Assembly: GCA_023078555.1 (NCBI GenBank)
Contig: CM041201.1
Coordinates: 8,687,172-8,751,171 of the forward strand
DNA: 64,000 nucleotides
DNA from: Ulva prolifera
Lineage: Eukaryota > Chlorophyta > Ulvophyceae > Ulvales > Ulvaceae
Direction of reading: 5' to 3'
The notes under the pieces are model-generated. The model did not search any database. It saw only the letters and a list, made by a program, of their open reading frames with translations, and was not told the DNA's origin. Below, one piece after another: positions 12,946 through 23,905 of this stretch. Both the position numbers and the translations under genes were made by a program. Positions within the stretch are counted from its first letter, which is position 1. Each line of letters starts with the position of its first letter.

Positions 12946-14981
12946 ATGCAGTACCCAGGATCACCATTCGCGCATACGTGTTTGAGTGGGAATGTCGCGT
13001 TGATAACGGGAGGCACATCTGGTATCGGCCTAGAAATTGCCCGGTGCCTGGGTGCGACCCTGTCTGGTTTACAGTGTTACTCTGGTATCATCTCATACCG
13101 ACTCCACCTGCATTGGAATTCACACTCTGCTGCGCATCAGCTGCACTGCAAACTCCGTCACCAAACTACTTCCATGTACATATTCTGCTTCTGTCAAGAG
13201 CATGGCAGATGTCTGTGATGGGCTTCTCCGCCTGTGACGCTCAGGTGGCCTTGTTTGTGCAGGTCTGCATGGCTGCAAAGTAGTGGTGACAGGCCGGCGC
13301 CAGGCCGTCTTGAATGAAGCAGTCGAGCTTCTACGCAAGCACAACGTGGACGCGCTGGGGTTGCAGGGCGACGTGCGGAAGATAAGCGACTGTGAAAGCT
13401 GGGTGAAGGCTACTCTGCAGGCGCACTCGAAGCTTTCCATCCTGGTCAACTGTGCCGCAGGTGAGCTCTCCAATGCAGCTGCGCTGCTACATCTGATACC
13501 TGGCATGCTTGGGTCGTCTGTGTAAGTGTCTACAGTGCAAGTCACAATTCGAGTGCACTAGTACGCCCGTGTCAACGTGTGGCGCAAGGAGCACACTGTG
13601 CCCCATGGTAGCAGGCTGCATGATCTTGTATTGCGTCCGAGACAGCACATGTGCACTGCAGGGAACTTCCTCGCCACAGCAGAGGAGCTGACGTCAAATG
13701 GCTTCCGGTCTGTGATGGAGATTGATGCACTGGGCACGTTCAACATGAGCCGGGCAGCTTACCCCGCACTGGACACAGCCCTTGGCTCACCCTGCATCAT
13801 CAACATCTCTGCCACACTGCACTACGGCGCATCGTGGTATCAGGTGTGTTGCTGCCCTGCCGCTGCACATGCATGCTCCTCCATCAGGGTTGCAAACAGC
13901 CACAATTCCCCTCTAGGTGCCGACACAAAGGTGTATGGTTTGATTGAAAACAGACGTTGCGTGCCCCAGAAGCCGTCTTTGCATGTTGCATAATGCGTCG
14001 CATGCGACTGTTTACCTCGATGTCCCCCCCTCCCCCCATCATCTGTCCGAGGACCCATGCATTGGATGCGGGGAGGTGCTTCCACCCCGAGGTCACAGCG
14101 GCCCATGTATGCAGATCCATGCGTCGGCCGCAAAGGCCGCCGTTGATAGCATCACTCGGACGCTGGCGTTGGAGTGGGGACACGCGGGCATCCGAGTCAA
14201 CGCTATAGCCCCCGGGCCGATCCAGGTGCGGGCGCAGCCTGCATGGCAATGACACTCCACCATGCATACACCACGCATGAGTCGCCGGAAACGTCAATGT
14301 CAACGTCAACGTCATGCCGCTTTGCGTGCCGCTCTGTACTGGTGATGGTTCCTGGTCATGTGCAGCAGTATGCCTCACACGTCCTGCACGTCGTGTGCAT
14401 GCAGGGAACTGCCGGCATGTCAAAGCTGGCTCCAGGGTCAGAAAAAGAGACTGCAGACGTGGTAGCAGGGGCCATCCCGCTGCAGCGCATGGGAGAGCGG
14501 TCTGACATAGGCCTGGCATGCGTGTACCTTGCTTCGTCAGCTGCAAACTACATCTCAGGTGCGCCTGTGCCACCTCTGTGCATGTTGCAAGGCGGCTCAG
14601 GTGCGCCTGCCAGTGAACGTCATAGTCATGAGGCCTTGCCCATGATGTGGCCCCTGCCAGCTCTCCGAGATCTGTGTCGGCTTGATCTGAATTTGAGGGC
14701 ACCGGCTGTGACCTGTGAATGGTGAGACAAGGATGTTGGCAGAAGCTGCATGCATTCGACATTATGGTATGGAAACCTGCTGGCGAGGTAAGTTAGAGAT
14801 CTTGTTTGAGACCTTGCGGTGGTGAGCGCATGTGGGCTTCTGTACAGGTCATGTGATGGTTGTGGATGGGGGCGCATGGCTGTGGCGGGAACCGATGGTG
14901 GAGCGTTCAGCAGTGTCACAGGTGTCAAGATCAGTCGAGTCCAAAAGCCGCACCGTCGGCACTGCGGACAGCAAGCTGTGA
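12946..14981 (+). CDS. Peroxisomal 2,4-dienoyl-CoA reductase (DECR2-type SDR), complete
   Basis: NADPH-dependent reductase of peroxisomal beta-oxidation, acting on 2,4-dienoyl-CoA formed from polyunsaturated acyl-CoAs. Exons: 12946-13051, 13263-13460, 13662-13843, 14115-14225, 14405-14558, 14848-14981; all GT-AG and in phase, giving 294 residues (human DECR2 has 292). Residues 21-28 form the Rossmann motif [18 protein letters not shown] is the family's NNAG-equivalent. In place of the classical YxxxK it has [14 protein letters not shown], the reductase-type site with the Lys kept and the usual Tyr absent, as in DECR2. VNAIAPGPI and GTAGMSKL follow as in the family. The C-terminus is DSKL, a canonical PTS1, supporting peroxisomal location. 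A tail of about 28 residues separates the VVDGGAWL core end from SKL. Confidence 0.95.
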
Positions 14982-16705
14982 GACAATTCCACAACCGTGA
15001 CTCACGGCTGTGTCAAGATCTGCCCCTGTTGTCCCGGTCCAGGTGCAGATCCTCTGTCAGCATTGTACACATGCCGCAGAGGTGAGAATCACCCAACAGC
15101 GCAAGCGAAAAGGATCGGTGAAATGCTGGTGGGCGTGGTGAAAGGAGACTGGCCAGTAATACAGTGCCACAGACACAGTGGATGTAAGAATGCCGGCTTT
15201 TTGGCCGCGGTAGATGGCAAGGGTGCGTGTCGGCTGGTGAGATTGAGCTGACCCATCGAATACAGGTTGAATGCCCTCAGCATCCCTCAGTGCCAAACCC
15301 AGCACCCCGCAAATCGCCTACGACTCGTGGCAAAGCCCCTGACTGGCACATGCTACTGGTCATGAGATCCATTGAGTATATGTGCTCTCCAACAGTGGCA
15401 TGATCCTGATGTGAGTGCTTGGATACATGTGTGTCAGTGCACTTGAAGCCGTCTTGCATGCCATGTGCTGAGCTCGCCAACTTGCAGGCTTACACATGCA
15501 CGAGACAGAATGATTTGAGAGTCGTGCCACCTTGAAGATCACGCCATCCTTTAGTCTGGTGATTTGGTTTGTACTGACTAAGCAGCACCACATGTGTGCT
15601 GCTCTGTGATTACGAGACAGTGGCACGCCCATGCTGCAGGATAGGTATGCAGCGGTCGACACAGCTAAATTGTCACCGAAAATCAATCTGTGATCGGACT
15701 GTTACACTCTGCGTGATGTCAAAACCTCACAGTTCAGAACTTACTCTTTTGTGGGACGATGAATTTTGTCAATTAGCCCCGAACGTATCCTGATGGTAAG
15801 CCATGACAAACATGCCAGAACCTCCCTGACCACCACATGATTGCATTCATGCAGCCTGAGACTACCATGGACGGAGTCATGCACACCAAGTATCACAATC
15901 AACTGCCACACAGCAGCGAAACTTGATATCCGCTCATGCCATCACAGACGCAAACCACCCAGCCAATAATTGGATGGCTAGTGAGAGGTGAGCTGCGACC
16001 CTCACCCATGGCTCGCCATCTCAGCATCCCATATGTCCATGCATCAGCACCATGCAAAATACTGTACTCTCAACTTTGAGATACACCAGCAGCATAAAGT
16101 ATGCTGGGCGTGATGATTTGCTGGAATCAGTGTCACTTACAAATCTGAGCGCAGACATGCCTCCATCAGATGTCCAGCAATTCACACACTGGCTTCATGT
16201 GCCGCCGCATACTTACCCGATTCGAACCATTCTTGGCAAATTCACATGCAGATCACCACAAGCAGACTCCGTGGAAGAAGCCTATCCCTGGTTGGCACGG
16301 AAAATTTGCCACAGAGGTTTGACCTGTAGAAGGCCTGGCACCCAACATGAATTGCTGATGGGCCATGCTCCACGACCAATGACCATACGACGCACAATCG
16401 CCAGCTGGAACCACACATACATTGTTTTGAAGCTGCTGGAGCAGGCGCACTCAGTGGCGACAACATCAAGAGCGCCACCCAGCAGTGTACTGTCATACGA
16501 CATGTGTGCAAGTCAACCACGACGAGCATCCTGGCAGCGGACGCCACAATTCGCAGCTGACTTACACACATATCGTGATATGGCACGGTGCTCACGTACA
16601 GCCATAACAGAGCTTGGAATTTGCCCGTACACGACCCGCACGAAAGCGGTCGCCACTGCCGCATGCATTTCGCACGTTTGGCAGCAATTCCAACCGGCGC
16701 AGCGC
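14982..16705. other. Intergenic region, no gene recognised
   Basis: 1.7 kb between convergent genes. The longest frame (plus strand, 16052-16771) has no family resemblance and runs into the last exon of the minus-strand WD40 gene. No tRNA-like cloverleaf or repeat stands out. Confidence 0.5.
16562..16566 (-). other. Putative TGTAA poly(A) signal of the DCAF7/LWD1 gene
   Basis: Minus-strand TGTAA about 140 bases past the stop codon. Confidence 0.4.
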
Positions 16706-18960
16706 TTAGACGCGCAAGACTTGCGCCTCGTCAGTGTAGCAAATGGCAATATGGTCACTGCTGAGCGGTGACCACTCCAGCGCCACGACTTCGGCTGCAG
16801 CGACATATGACAGCGTGGGCTGCAGGCCCCTGTTAGCGACATTGGCTTTACTCAGGTCCCAAATCAGCGCGCGGCGGTCATCGCTGGCTGTGCACACAAA
16901 CTGTGCTGTGTGGGGGGCGAGAGAGAATGCGTTGACAGGATCTGTGTGGGAGGTGAGGGTCAGAAGGGGGGTGCCGGGAACACGCAAGTCCAGAAGGATG
17001 ACCGCCGACGACCGAGAAGCGAATGTGGCAAGAATTCGTGGATCCTGACGGCTCCATCCCACGCGAAGCAGTGGTCTGTTTTCCTTGGAATCGGAATAGA
17101 CGACCGTGGAAGCCTGCGGAGTCCTGCAGGGGCAATTCACCTGTCCGCTTCACCGAACGCAGAGCACCAACTGAAACGTAGTACCGTGTGTTCAACGCAG
17201 TGGGAGGCAAAATTAGTTGTATGTAAACGACGATGAGAGCAGCGAGCGACTGAGGTCGCTCCCGACGTGCTGCAGCAGCGATGACGTGTTCTGCGACTCG
17301 CCGCCTAATCAATCAAGTGTGGCAACAGGTTGACTCCTCTGAATCGTGTCAATCATGGAGCCTCGCTAGGCCACGCAGTGTAGCAGGAGGCAGCATCGCG
17401 ACCTCGAGCCTACATGCCGTATGCCTCGTGCCACGTGCCACAAACACAGTGCACAACCATGTCATGCATCAGCTGCCACCAAACAAGGCTTCGTCCGAGT
17501 ACGACGCATGACCATACTCACGCCAAAACCATCATATACCACAAGGATGTGTAACCACATTTCGCGACAAGCGCATCTAAGGTTGAGCCGCAGGTGATGG
17601 ACCACAGTGGATGGTCTCTACTTGGGCTCCAGCGAATGTTGTACCACACCAAGCAAAAACATTGTGAGCTGCCTAAAGAGATGCATCAGGACGAACCTGC
17701 AATCGAGGATTCGAGCGGATCCATCCGCTGAACACGTCGCAAAGACAGTCTCTGCTCCAAAAGCCACATCATGGACTGCACTGTCATGCACTTGAAAGGC
17801 ACCTTCCACAACGCCATGCTGCGTCCACATCCCCATGTCAATCATTGAGATGATGTGGTATCATTCAGTGCCCGCAATTCAGTCATCGCTCATGCAGTGA
17901 TAATATCGAGGTTTGACAATGAACCACACCTCAATATCCCACATTACGCACTTCTTGTTGATGCTACTTGTGACAACTTTGTTGTTGTTAGACTGATTCC
18001 AATCGAATGATGTCAATGGAGCGATCTCTCCGTCAGCTGCCTGCACCACAAAATCTTTAAATGGACTGATTTAACATCTCATCACACCATGGCCACGGGT
18101 CAAGAACACAGTAGAAACGCACGTCCAACACTCTGTCTAGCGTGCTTTTCTCTAGCCCAAGATTCCATAAGCTGAGGTTCTTGGAGGTTGTGATGAGCAA
18201 ATCTCGGTTCGATGCTTGCCTGCTGGGCAAGAATTTGATCTTGGTGGCTGGAAATGGCTGGGATACACGAAGCGAAGGTAAGGAAACCATGGCATCGCGG
18301 CTTTCATCATCTGCACGTGCTGCTCCCTTAGTTTGGGGAAGGGTCGTGCCACGTGCACCTGCCCGAAGTGATCGCATTCTGCACCGCATTCTGCACCCAT
18401 GTCGCCGTACTTGCAACAACGTGCCAGACTGGCCTATACACACAAACCCCCCTGTGACCAGGAACATTGATGGAATGGTGAGCGCGCACAATTAATGATG
18501 TCAACATAGTTCTCGTTGTTCTGAATGAAGCTTCCGACAGCAAAGCGGAACGGCTTGTCCTCCCTGACCTGTACACGGCTGGATGTTGCATCAAAACTTC
18601 ACGTTCAGGTACAAACTTCCTTGCAAGAGCTTGGCGTTCTTTGACAACAACAAGCATCACGCGCTGCTGGCAGAAGGTCTGGCAATGCAGCGACGGAATC
18701 CATGCGCGATAGCAAAAACATAGAAAACCTAAACCATGCTTCCGAAAAAGAAGACTGAACTTTAGAACTGAACAAAATCCCATCATCCGACTGACTAAAA
18801 CATGACTTGGGTGTGCTATGGAGGAACCTGAAGTCAACCTGGCACATGAGAACGCAGAGAAAAGCGACATGCACGCGGGACATACGCTCCAGCTCAAGCC
18901 AAATAGAGAATCAGCAGCTTTATAGGTGTAAATTTGGGCCTGCGGGGCTGATCCGGTCAT
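16706..18960 (-). CDS. WD40 protein of the DCAF7/LWD1/TTG1 family, complete
   Basis: Scaffold WD40 protein. In plants the family includes the clock proteins LWD1/2 and TTG1; in animals DCAF7/WDR68, a DYRK kinase and transcription-factor adaptor. Exons from 5' to 3': 18886-18960, 18490-18568, 18123-18310, 17930-18040, 17697-17818, 16706-17123, giving 330 residues against about 340 in the family. Signatures: QIYTYKA...LFGLSWS at the N-terminus, FRFAVGSFIQ, APLTSFDWNQ, VVTSSINKKCVMWDIE, VFATCSADGSARILD, ENRPLLRVGWS, ILATFASRSSAVILLDLRVP, DDRRALIWDLS and HIAICYTDEAQVLRV at the end. The start is the first ATG, at 18958-18960; the frame runs upstream only to a GTG. The single algal gene probably predates the LWD/TTG1 split, so a finer name is not justified. 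Confidence 0.94.
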
Positions 18961-18975
18961 GTGAAATTCGCGCAC

Positions 18976-19550
18976 AGAGCTGGGCGCCCTGTTGTCGTGC
19001 CGGCAACGCGAGAGTATGCTTCAAGGCGAGCTGATCACAAGCAGCGGCGACAAGAAGCTTATAACATGCATGTAAAATACGCTATTCAAGCAGTGCGTTC
19101 AAGCTAGGACACAGGACAGTACGGTCCAGGCGGATTGCAACCTGCATCCGTACAGCGCGGACACGACCAATCCAATCGCCAAATGAGTGGACCTATCTAC
19201 GACAGATTTCTGCACGCTGTTTGCTGTAGAATGAATTTTCCAGTTGGAACTGCAAGGGGTGGATGCTCAGATTTGTAGCGATTCAGGAGATATGTACGTG
19301 GCCACCTGCGCTCGCCGCAAGTTTGAGGTTATGAGCACAATGCATGAGCACCTACTCACAGAGCACACACAGTCCATGGATCCGGAGACGTCAGGCAGAC
19401 ATCCGAGCACGACGTCGCGGGCGAGCTTTTGCCGTTGCTGGCGTTGCCCTACATTGGCGCCAGCTGGGACCAAATAATTGACCCTTGACACACATGTGCA
19501 CGAGGCGATTTGAACCCCAATCATTGATGATCACAGCTGTAGTTGTGTAA
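18976..19550. other. Upstream region of the WD40 gene, nothing recognised
   Basis: Contains the WD40 gene promoter. No coding frame resembles a known family. Confidence 0.4.
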
Positions 19551-19553
19551 CTT

Positions 19554-20200
19554 GTGTTACACAAGGACAAAGCCGGAGGGGCCGGTAGCACCGCCAGGAC
19601 AACGACGAAGCACACGAACAGCCCAAAGCACGCGCGTCGACCAGGAGAGCGGCAGCCACTTCTAGTCCGCCCGGACGCAGGGCCAAGTCACAACAAGCAC
19701 CCGCACGTGCACAGCACCCCACGTCAGCCCGGCAGGAACCCACGGAACACGCACCCACACCGAATGCGCCCCCACACACCCCCACCACACCCCCACACCA
19801 CACCCACGCACTCGTCCCCGCTCAATCCCCCAACACACACACCCCCGCGCCTGCACGCAACACGAACCTGCCGCCCGCGCGGCCGCGGCGGCCCAAGCTG
19901 GCAGCCCGGCCGGCCCAACACGCAAGCCGCCGGGGGGCCCCCAGCCCCCAGACCCCAACCCAATCCCCCTACCGCAGCCGTCCCCCGCACTGCACTCCCG
20001 TGCCCGAACAGATGAGCCCCGAGCGGCGGAGCAACACAGCAGCGCCGCCATCCGCCGACCCGCTCAGGACAGAGCACGCCTAAGGCCAAGCACCCACGGA
20101 ATGTATCCCGGAGCCAGGGCACGCGGAAGAGGCGGCGCGCCCCGGCCTACAAAGCGCGCGAGCCGCAGCCGACGCCTGGTCAGCGGGGCTGTAGCTGTGC
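19554..20200 (+). repeat. C-rich block, divergent copy of the TGTGTTACAAGG element family
   Basis: Starts with TGTGTTACACAAGGACAAAG and continues with the same order of blocks (CACCGCC, ACGACGAAGCACAC) as the ends of the elements at 22.4, 56.2 and 57.2 kb. It then becomes strongly C-rich, CA-rich DNA with long stop-free frames on several frames at once, typical of skewed composition rather than coding. The right border is not clear and no matching terminal repeat was seen near 20.2 kb. Confidence 0.5.
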
Positions 20201-20716
20201 AATGTGGACTTGAATCGCTACCCATTCACGCCATTATGCATAGAGTTTCACGTGAGAACGCATGATCTGTGAGGATATATAGCGATGTGCAACGGTTCGA
20301 TGATTGCTATCGCACGGCCTCGAAGGCGTGGTATTGCTGCAGCATCGCCGAGCAGTTCGAGGTGCACATGACGGTGGCGCGCGCTATGGTGACGTCTCGG
20401 TTTTGGAGATCTCAAAAGTACAGGAGCACACAGCCGTGCAGCCCATGCCAGCCCGCCGTATGCATGTATGCTTTTCCGGGTGGATCCGGGATAGTGACTC
20501 AAATGGCCGCTCATACGGAGGCGCTCATATGTATACACATGAGCTAGCTAGCGACCACCCCAGTAGTCGGACAGCTCGCTCAGCCGAGATACACCCACCA
20601 CGCACTTTGACTGCAGCAATGATAACACAATCAGGCAGCTGAACACATCCGAAAGTGCACCACCAGGCCTGGTATACTATAGCGTGCTACAACGTTGACA
20701 TTCGACCATGGACAGG

Positions 20717-20733
20717 TACCGGATGATCCGGTA
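20717..20733. repeat. 17-bp perfect inverted repeat
   Basis: taccgga-tga-tccggta reads as a short hairpin. No gene is attached to it; function unknown. Confidence 0.6.
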
Positions 20734-21332
20734 TACAGAAACCCCGGTCAGCAACCGGCTTGATCATGTCGCGCTGCATCGAACGAGATATCCTACTTGT
20801 GCAAGATTCAAACGGGATCAAGATTCTCGCGGTGTCACTGCATGTGCTGACGATTGCCTCAGACTGCGCTCATGTATGGGTGTCGGTACCGCCAAGGGAT
20901 ATGATGGATATCTGGCGCATCAGTTGTGGTACCTGTGGCAGATACCGCAGATTTGGCTCCTGGCACAGATGATCATGCATGCGCCATATGTTACTTGTGG
21001 TGTACACCAGATATCGGTGTCGCTTCTGCCGCAGATGTCGACTGTCTCAGCTGAGCTCAGGCGTACCCCGAGCTCGGCTGAGCTCTGCATCCGTAAGTTC
21101 GACATCAGCTGTGGCATGCCATAGCACCGGTGCAGAGACCTGTGTCCTGAGCAGCGAAGGCGTGCGTGACCATGGACCCGCCGCTACGCCTGGTGCTGCC
21201 CGTTGGCGGGATGCCGGAGGCGACTGGGTGGTACGCACGGGCGAAAGGTGGAGTGCAGTTTGTTCTTGGCGCTTTGCAGGACCCTGCCAAGGTTGCTGCC
21301 GCAGCTGTACATGTGTCTAATCTGGCTGATGG

Positions 21333-21716
21333 TCAGTGTGCTTGCAATGGTCCGGCCGGCCGGCCAGCCCCGCCTCGCGCTGAGGCCGAAGCCCCAGCTG
21401 GTGAGGATGATCGTGGTCTCCATCCCTCCAGCGTCGTAGCCCCCTTCCACAGCCGTTGGCCCAGTGTGGCAGCACAACTTATGATACACCGGTCATCCAC
21501 CACGCCGTAATCTCCGAAGAAGCCATCAAGCCGCTTCCGCCACCGCTCAAGTACACAACACATGCATCGGCTGCATTGACATGATATCTCAATGTCATCT
21601 GACAAATAAGCCTCCAGGATTGGCGCTTTTAGCTCGACAGGATGATTTCCATCACCCTCACGTACACATGCGCTGACCGCCAGGAAGGCAACACCGTCCT
21701 CCAACACATACCTATA
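21333..21716 (-). CDS. Possible exon of an unrecognised gene
   Basis: After an acceptor-like cctgcacag, the minus strand has an open frame reading DGVAYRYVLEDGVAFLAV and then ERWRKRLDGFFGDYGVVDDR. The first part faintly recalls longin-type SNARE N-domains (a Y-x-x-EDG-x-x-F pattern), but no partner exons or coiled coil were found. The distal half overlaps a GC-rich stretch. On the opposite strand, 21171-21333 also gives a short plausible frame (MDPPLRLVLPVGG). Treat as tentative. Confidence 0.2.
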   Translation of the reverse strand, partial: YRYVLEDGVAFLAVSACVREGDGNHPVELKAPILEAYLSDDIEISCQCSRCMCCVLERWRKRLDGFFGDYGVVDDRCIISCAATLGQRLWKGATTLEGWRPRSSSPAGASASARGGAGRPAGPLQAH

Positions 21717-22054
21717 CGCCACACCATCCTGTGCAGGAATGTCAGCAACACACGCGCAAGCACTTCAGGTTTATGGCCACGAGAGTGTGCGTAGCCAGAT
21801 CCAGCAGTGTGTTGGCATGAGACAGCTAGTGGCAAGGATTATCTCGAGAGATACACGTGAAATACGGAGGACAGCACCCATGCATGCTGCAGCATGTACT
21901 CCATGTCACAAGCTCTCAGTGGTAGCAAGGCTTTAGGCGAAGGGATGTAACGCAAAAGCGCCCCCGGCAAGCAGCTCTCCCACCGTTCAATTATCTACAG
22001 CGGCACAGATCACCAACGCAAAATGAGCACGCACACACAATGCCTTTGCAGGGA

Positions 22055-22447
22055 CTGCGGAGACGGCTTGGGCGCTGCATCGTCCTGGGCTCGGTGCGGC
22101 GTGGGTCGGCGGGGCTGCGCGGCGGTGTGCCGGGCTGGCGTGGTGTGCTGTGGGGTCTGGGGCTGGGGCGGCCCCCGGCCATCGGGCGGCCAGGATGGGC
22201 GGCCTCGGGCAGCTGTGTGTTGGGCGCGGCCCTGTCGTACGGCGGCGGGCGTTGGGGCGTTGGCGGTTGTGTGTGGGCCGTGGGGTCTGTGCGTGCGTGT
22301 GTGCTTGGCGGTCTGCGGATTTGTTTCGTTTGCTGCGTGCGTTATGGGTTTTCTGGGCGTGGTGGGTGTTGCGTACGTGGGTGTCTGCGTCGTCTGCTTG
22401 CTTCTTTCGCGGTGCTGCCCACCTTGCTGCCTTTGTCCTTGTAACAC
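22055..22447 (-). mobile_element. Truncated copy of the long-TIR element
   Basis: The plus strand at 22290-22445 repeats the terminal 150 bp seen at 57120-57272 (cttggcggtctgcgg ... cctttgtccttgtaacac). Plus-strand 22060-22260 matches the reverse complement of 56690-56930. The copy therefore corresponds to the left part of the 56.5-57.3 kb element in inverted orientation, with its other end missing. No intact coding frame. GC-rich and T/G-skewed on the plus strand. Confidence 0.7.
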
Positions 22448-22513
22448 ACTGCCTCTAACACCCACTCGTAGGACGTCTGTATCTGAATGAAATCGCGCAG
22501 CATAGCCGGCATG

Positions 22514-22518
22514 TTACA
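22514..22518 (-). other. Putative TGTAA poly(A) signal of the FKBP13 gene
   Basis: Minus-strand TGTAA about 215 bases past the stop codon, between the gene and the truncated repeat element. Confidence 0.35.
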
Positions 22519-22732
22519 TAGCTCCTCCTGTATGCGTTCCGCACGGCCGCAGACTGCTGTCCGCCGCATGCACACCCGTGTGCCGCTGCGGAATATATCT
22601 CCCACACAATCCACCCACATGTGCCCACAATCCGCTCGCCCACCGCCGTAGCAGAACGCCACAGCCCCACCGCCACCCGGCCAGGCACTTCCGCCGATGC
22701 ATTGCAATGAGCGCGTCGGTGTTGCAGGGGTC

Positions 22733-23905
22733 TTAGCGCCGTGCAGAGGCTGGGCCGAGGTACTCCACGTCAAACACGAGGGTGGCGCCCGGGGGGATGA
22801 GGCCGCCACCAGCGCCACGCTGGCCGTAGCCAAGTTCCGGGGGGATGACCAGCAGGCGCTTGCCACCCGCCTTCATGGCCGGCACGCCCTCGCCTCCGAG
22901 GATGCCCTCATCCCAGCCCTTGATCACCTGCAGCAACACCTGGCGTGCGTATGGGATGCCTGGACCTGGCCGCCTGCCGAACTCAGCAATGCCGCTGTGG
23001 ATCATCATGAAGATAGCCATGTACCGCGCATATATCACCGACAACTGTGAGTACATTGTGTGGTGCTGCGGGTCAACGCGATTAGTTGCAATGCCTGGTG
23101 ATTAGCCTTGGTGCTCTGCCATGCAATGGCCTTCGATCGTCACGTCTTTGCATATGTTCCCATAATACATGCACATGGCTACACAAACCATTTACACGCA
23201 CTGGCTACTCAGGCGCGAGCCGCACACGCGATGCCGATGTGGCTGAGTGGTGCGCTTGTGCGTTGCCAGGTCACTGGCAGCCGGATGTCTCGCTGAGCTG
23301 CGGCGGCATGAGCGCAGGCGCACCTGGAGGGGGTGGGGCAGGGGGAGCTGAGGGGAGATGCGAGGGAGCACACCTGCCCTGCGCCAACCTTGAACGACAG
23401 CGGGCGGCCGCGGTCGTACGAGCTGTCGAACTGCACTCCGTTGCTCTGCAGCCTGCCAGCATAGTGTGCCCTGCATGCCAGAACAGCATCGTCGCGTCCC
23501 GCGCTGGCGCAGGCTGATGCGGCCACAGAACAGCAGCACCAACGGAAGCTGCCGCTGCAGCTGGAAGGTGGCTGTGAGCTGGAAACAGCACTGACCACGG
23601 CTACCTGGGACGGTGTGCACAGAAGTCATCAAACAGCTGCACAGGGCGGAGGACGGTCAGGGTGGGCACCTAATGATGGTGCCTGCCTGTGCGGCGTCTC
23701 CGCTGCCCTCCTTCGTGTCACAGAACTGCAGGCCAGTCGGGGACGGGACGAGCTCACATGGCGCCGCCGCAGCGGCGAGAGCTGGGGCGCCGGTGTTGAG
23801 CAGGGCGGCGGCGGCAGCGGCGCACAGGCCGACGCTGGCACCCCTGCGGCTTGCTGCGGCCTTGACGTCGGGTCGAGGCGCGGCGGCAGTGCTCGGCCTG
23901 TGGAC
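22733..23905 (-). CDS. Thylakoid-lumen FKBP13-type peptidyl-prolyl isomerase, N-terminal exon missing
   Basis: FKBP-type prolyl cis-trans isomerase of the thylakoid lumen. Exons found: 23670-23905, 23374-23470, 22733-22927 (GT-AG, in phase), 175 residues. The first exon piece carries [13 protein letters not shown] followed by an Ala/Leu-rich segment and [12 protein letters not shown]: a twin-arginine, Tat-type lumen signal with an AxA-like cleavage site. [14 protein letters not shown] matches the start of mature FKBP13, including the Cys pair 12 residues apart. The FKBP core follows: [66 protein letters not shown]. The CxxxxC loop of FKBP13 is replaced by [12 protein letters not shown]. The start codon and stromal transit peptide lie in an exon upstream of 23905 that I could not place. 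Confidence 0.9.

Noticed and set aside
16052-16771. 239-codon plus-strand frame
   Set aside because: No recognisable domain and its end overlaps the conserved last exon of the minus-strand WD40 gene.
18960-18975. Longer start for the WD40 protein
   Set aside because: The upstream frame begins with GTG, not ATG; the first ATG is at 18958-18960.
19490-19530. tRNA-like GGGGTTCAAATC on the minus strand
   Set aside because: No matching T-stem or acceptor stem could be folded around it.
19554-20015. Long open frames in the C-rich block
   Set aside because: Several frames are open at once because of base skew; the block shares ends with repeat elements.
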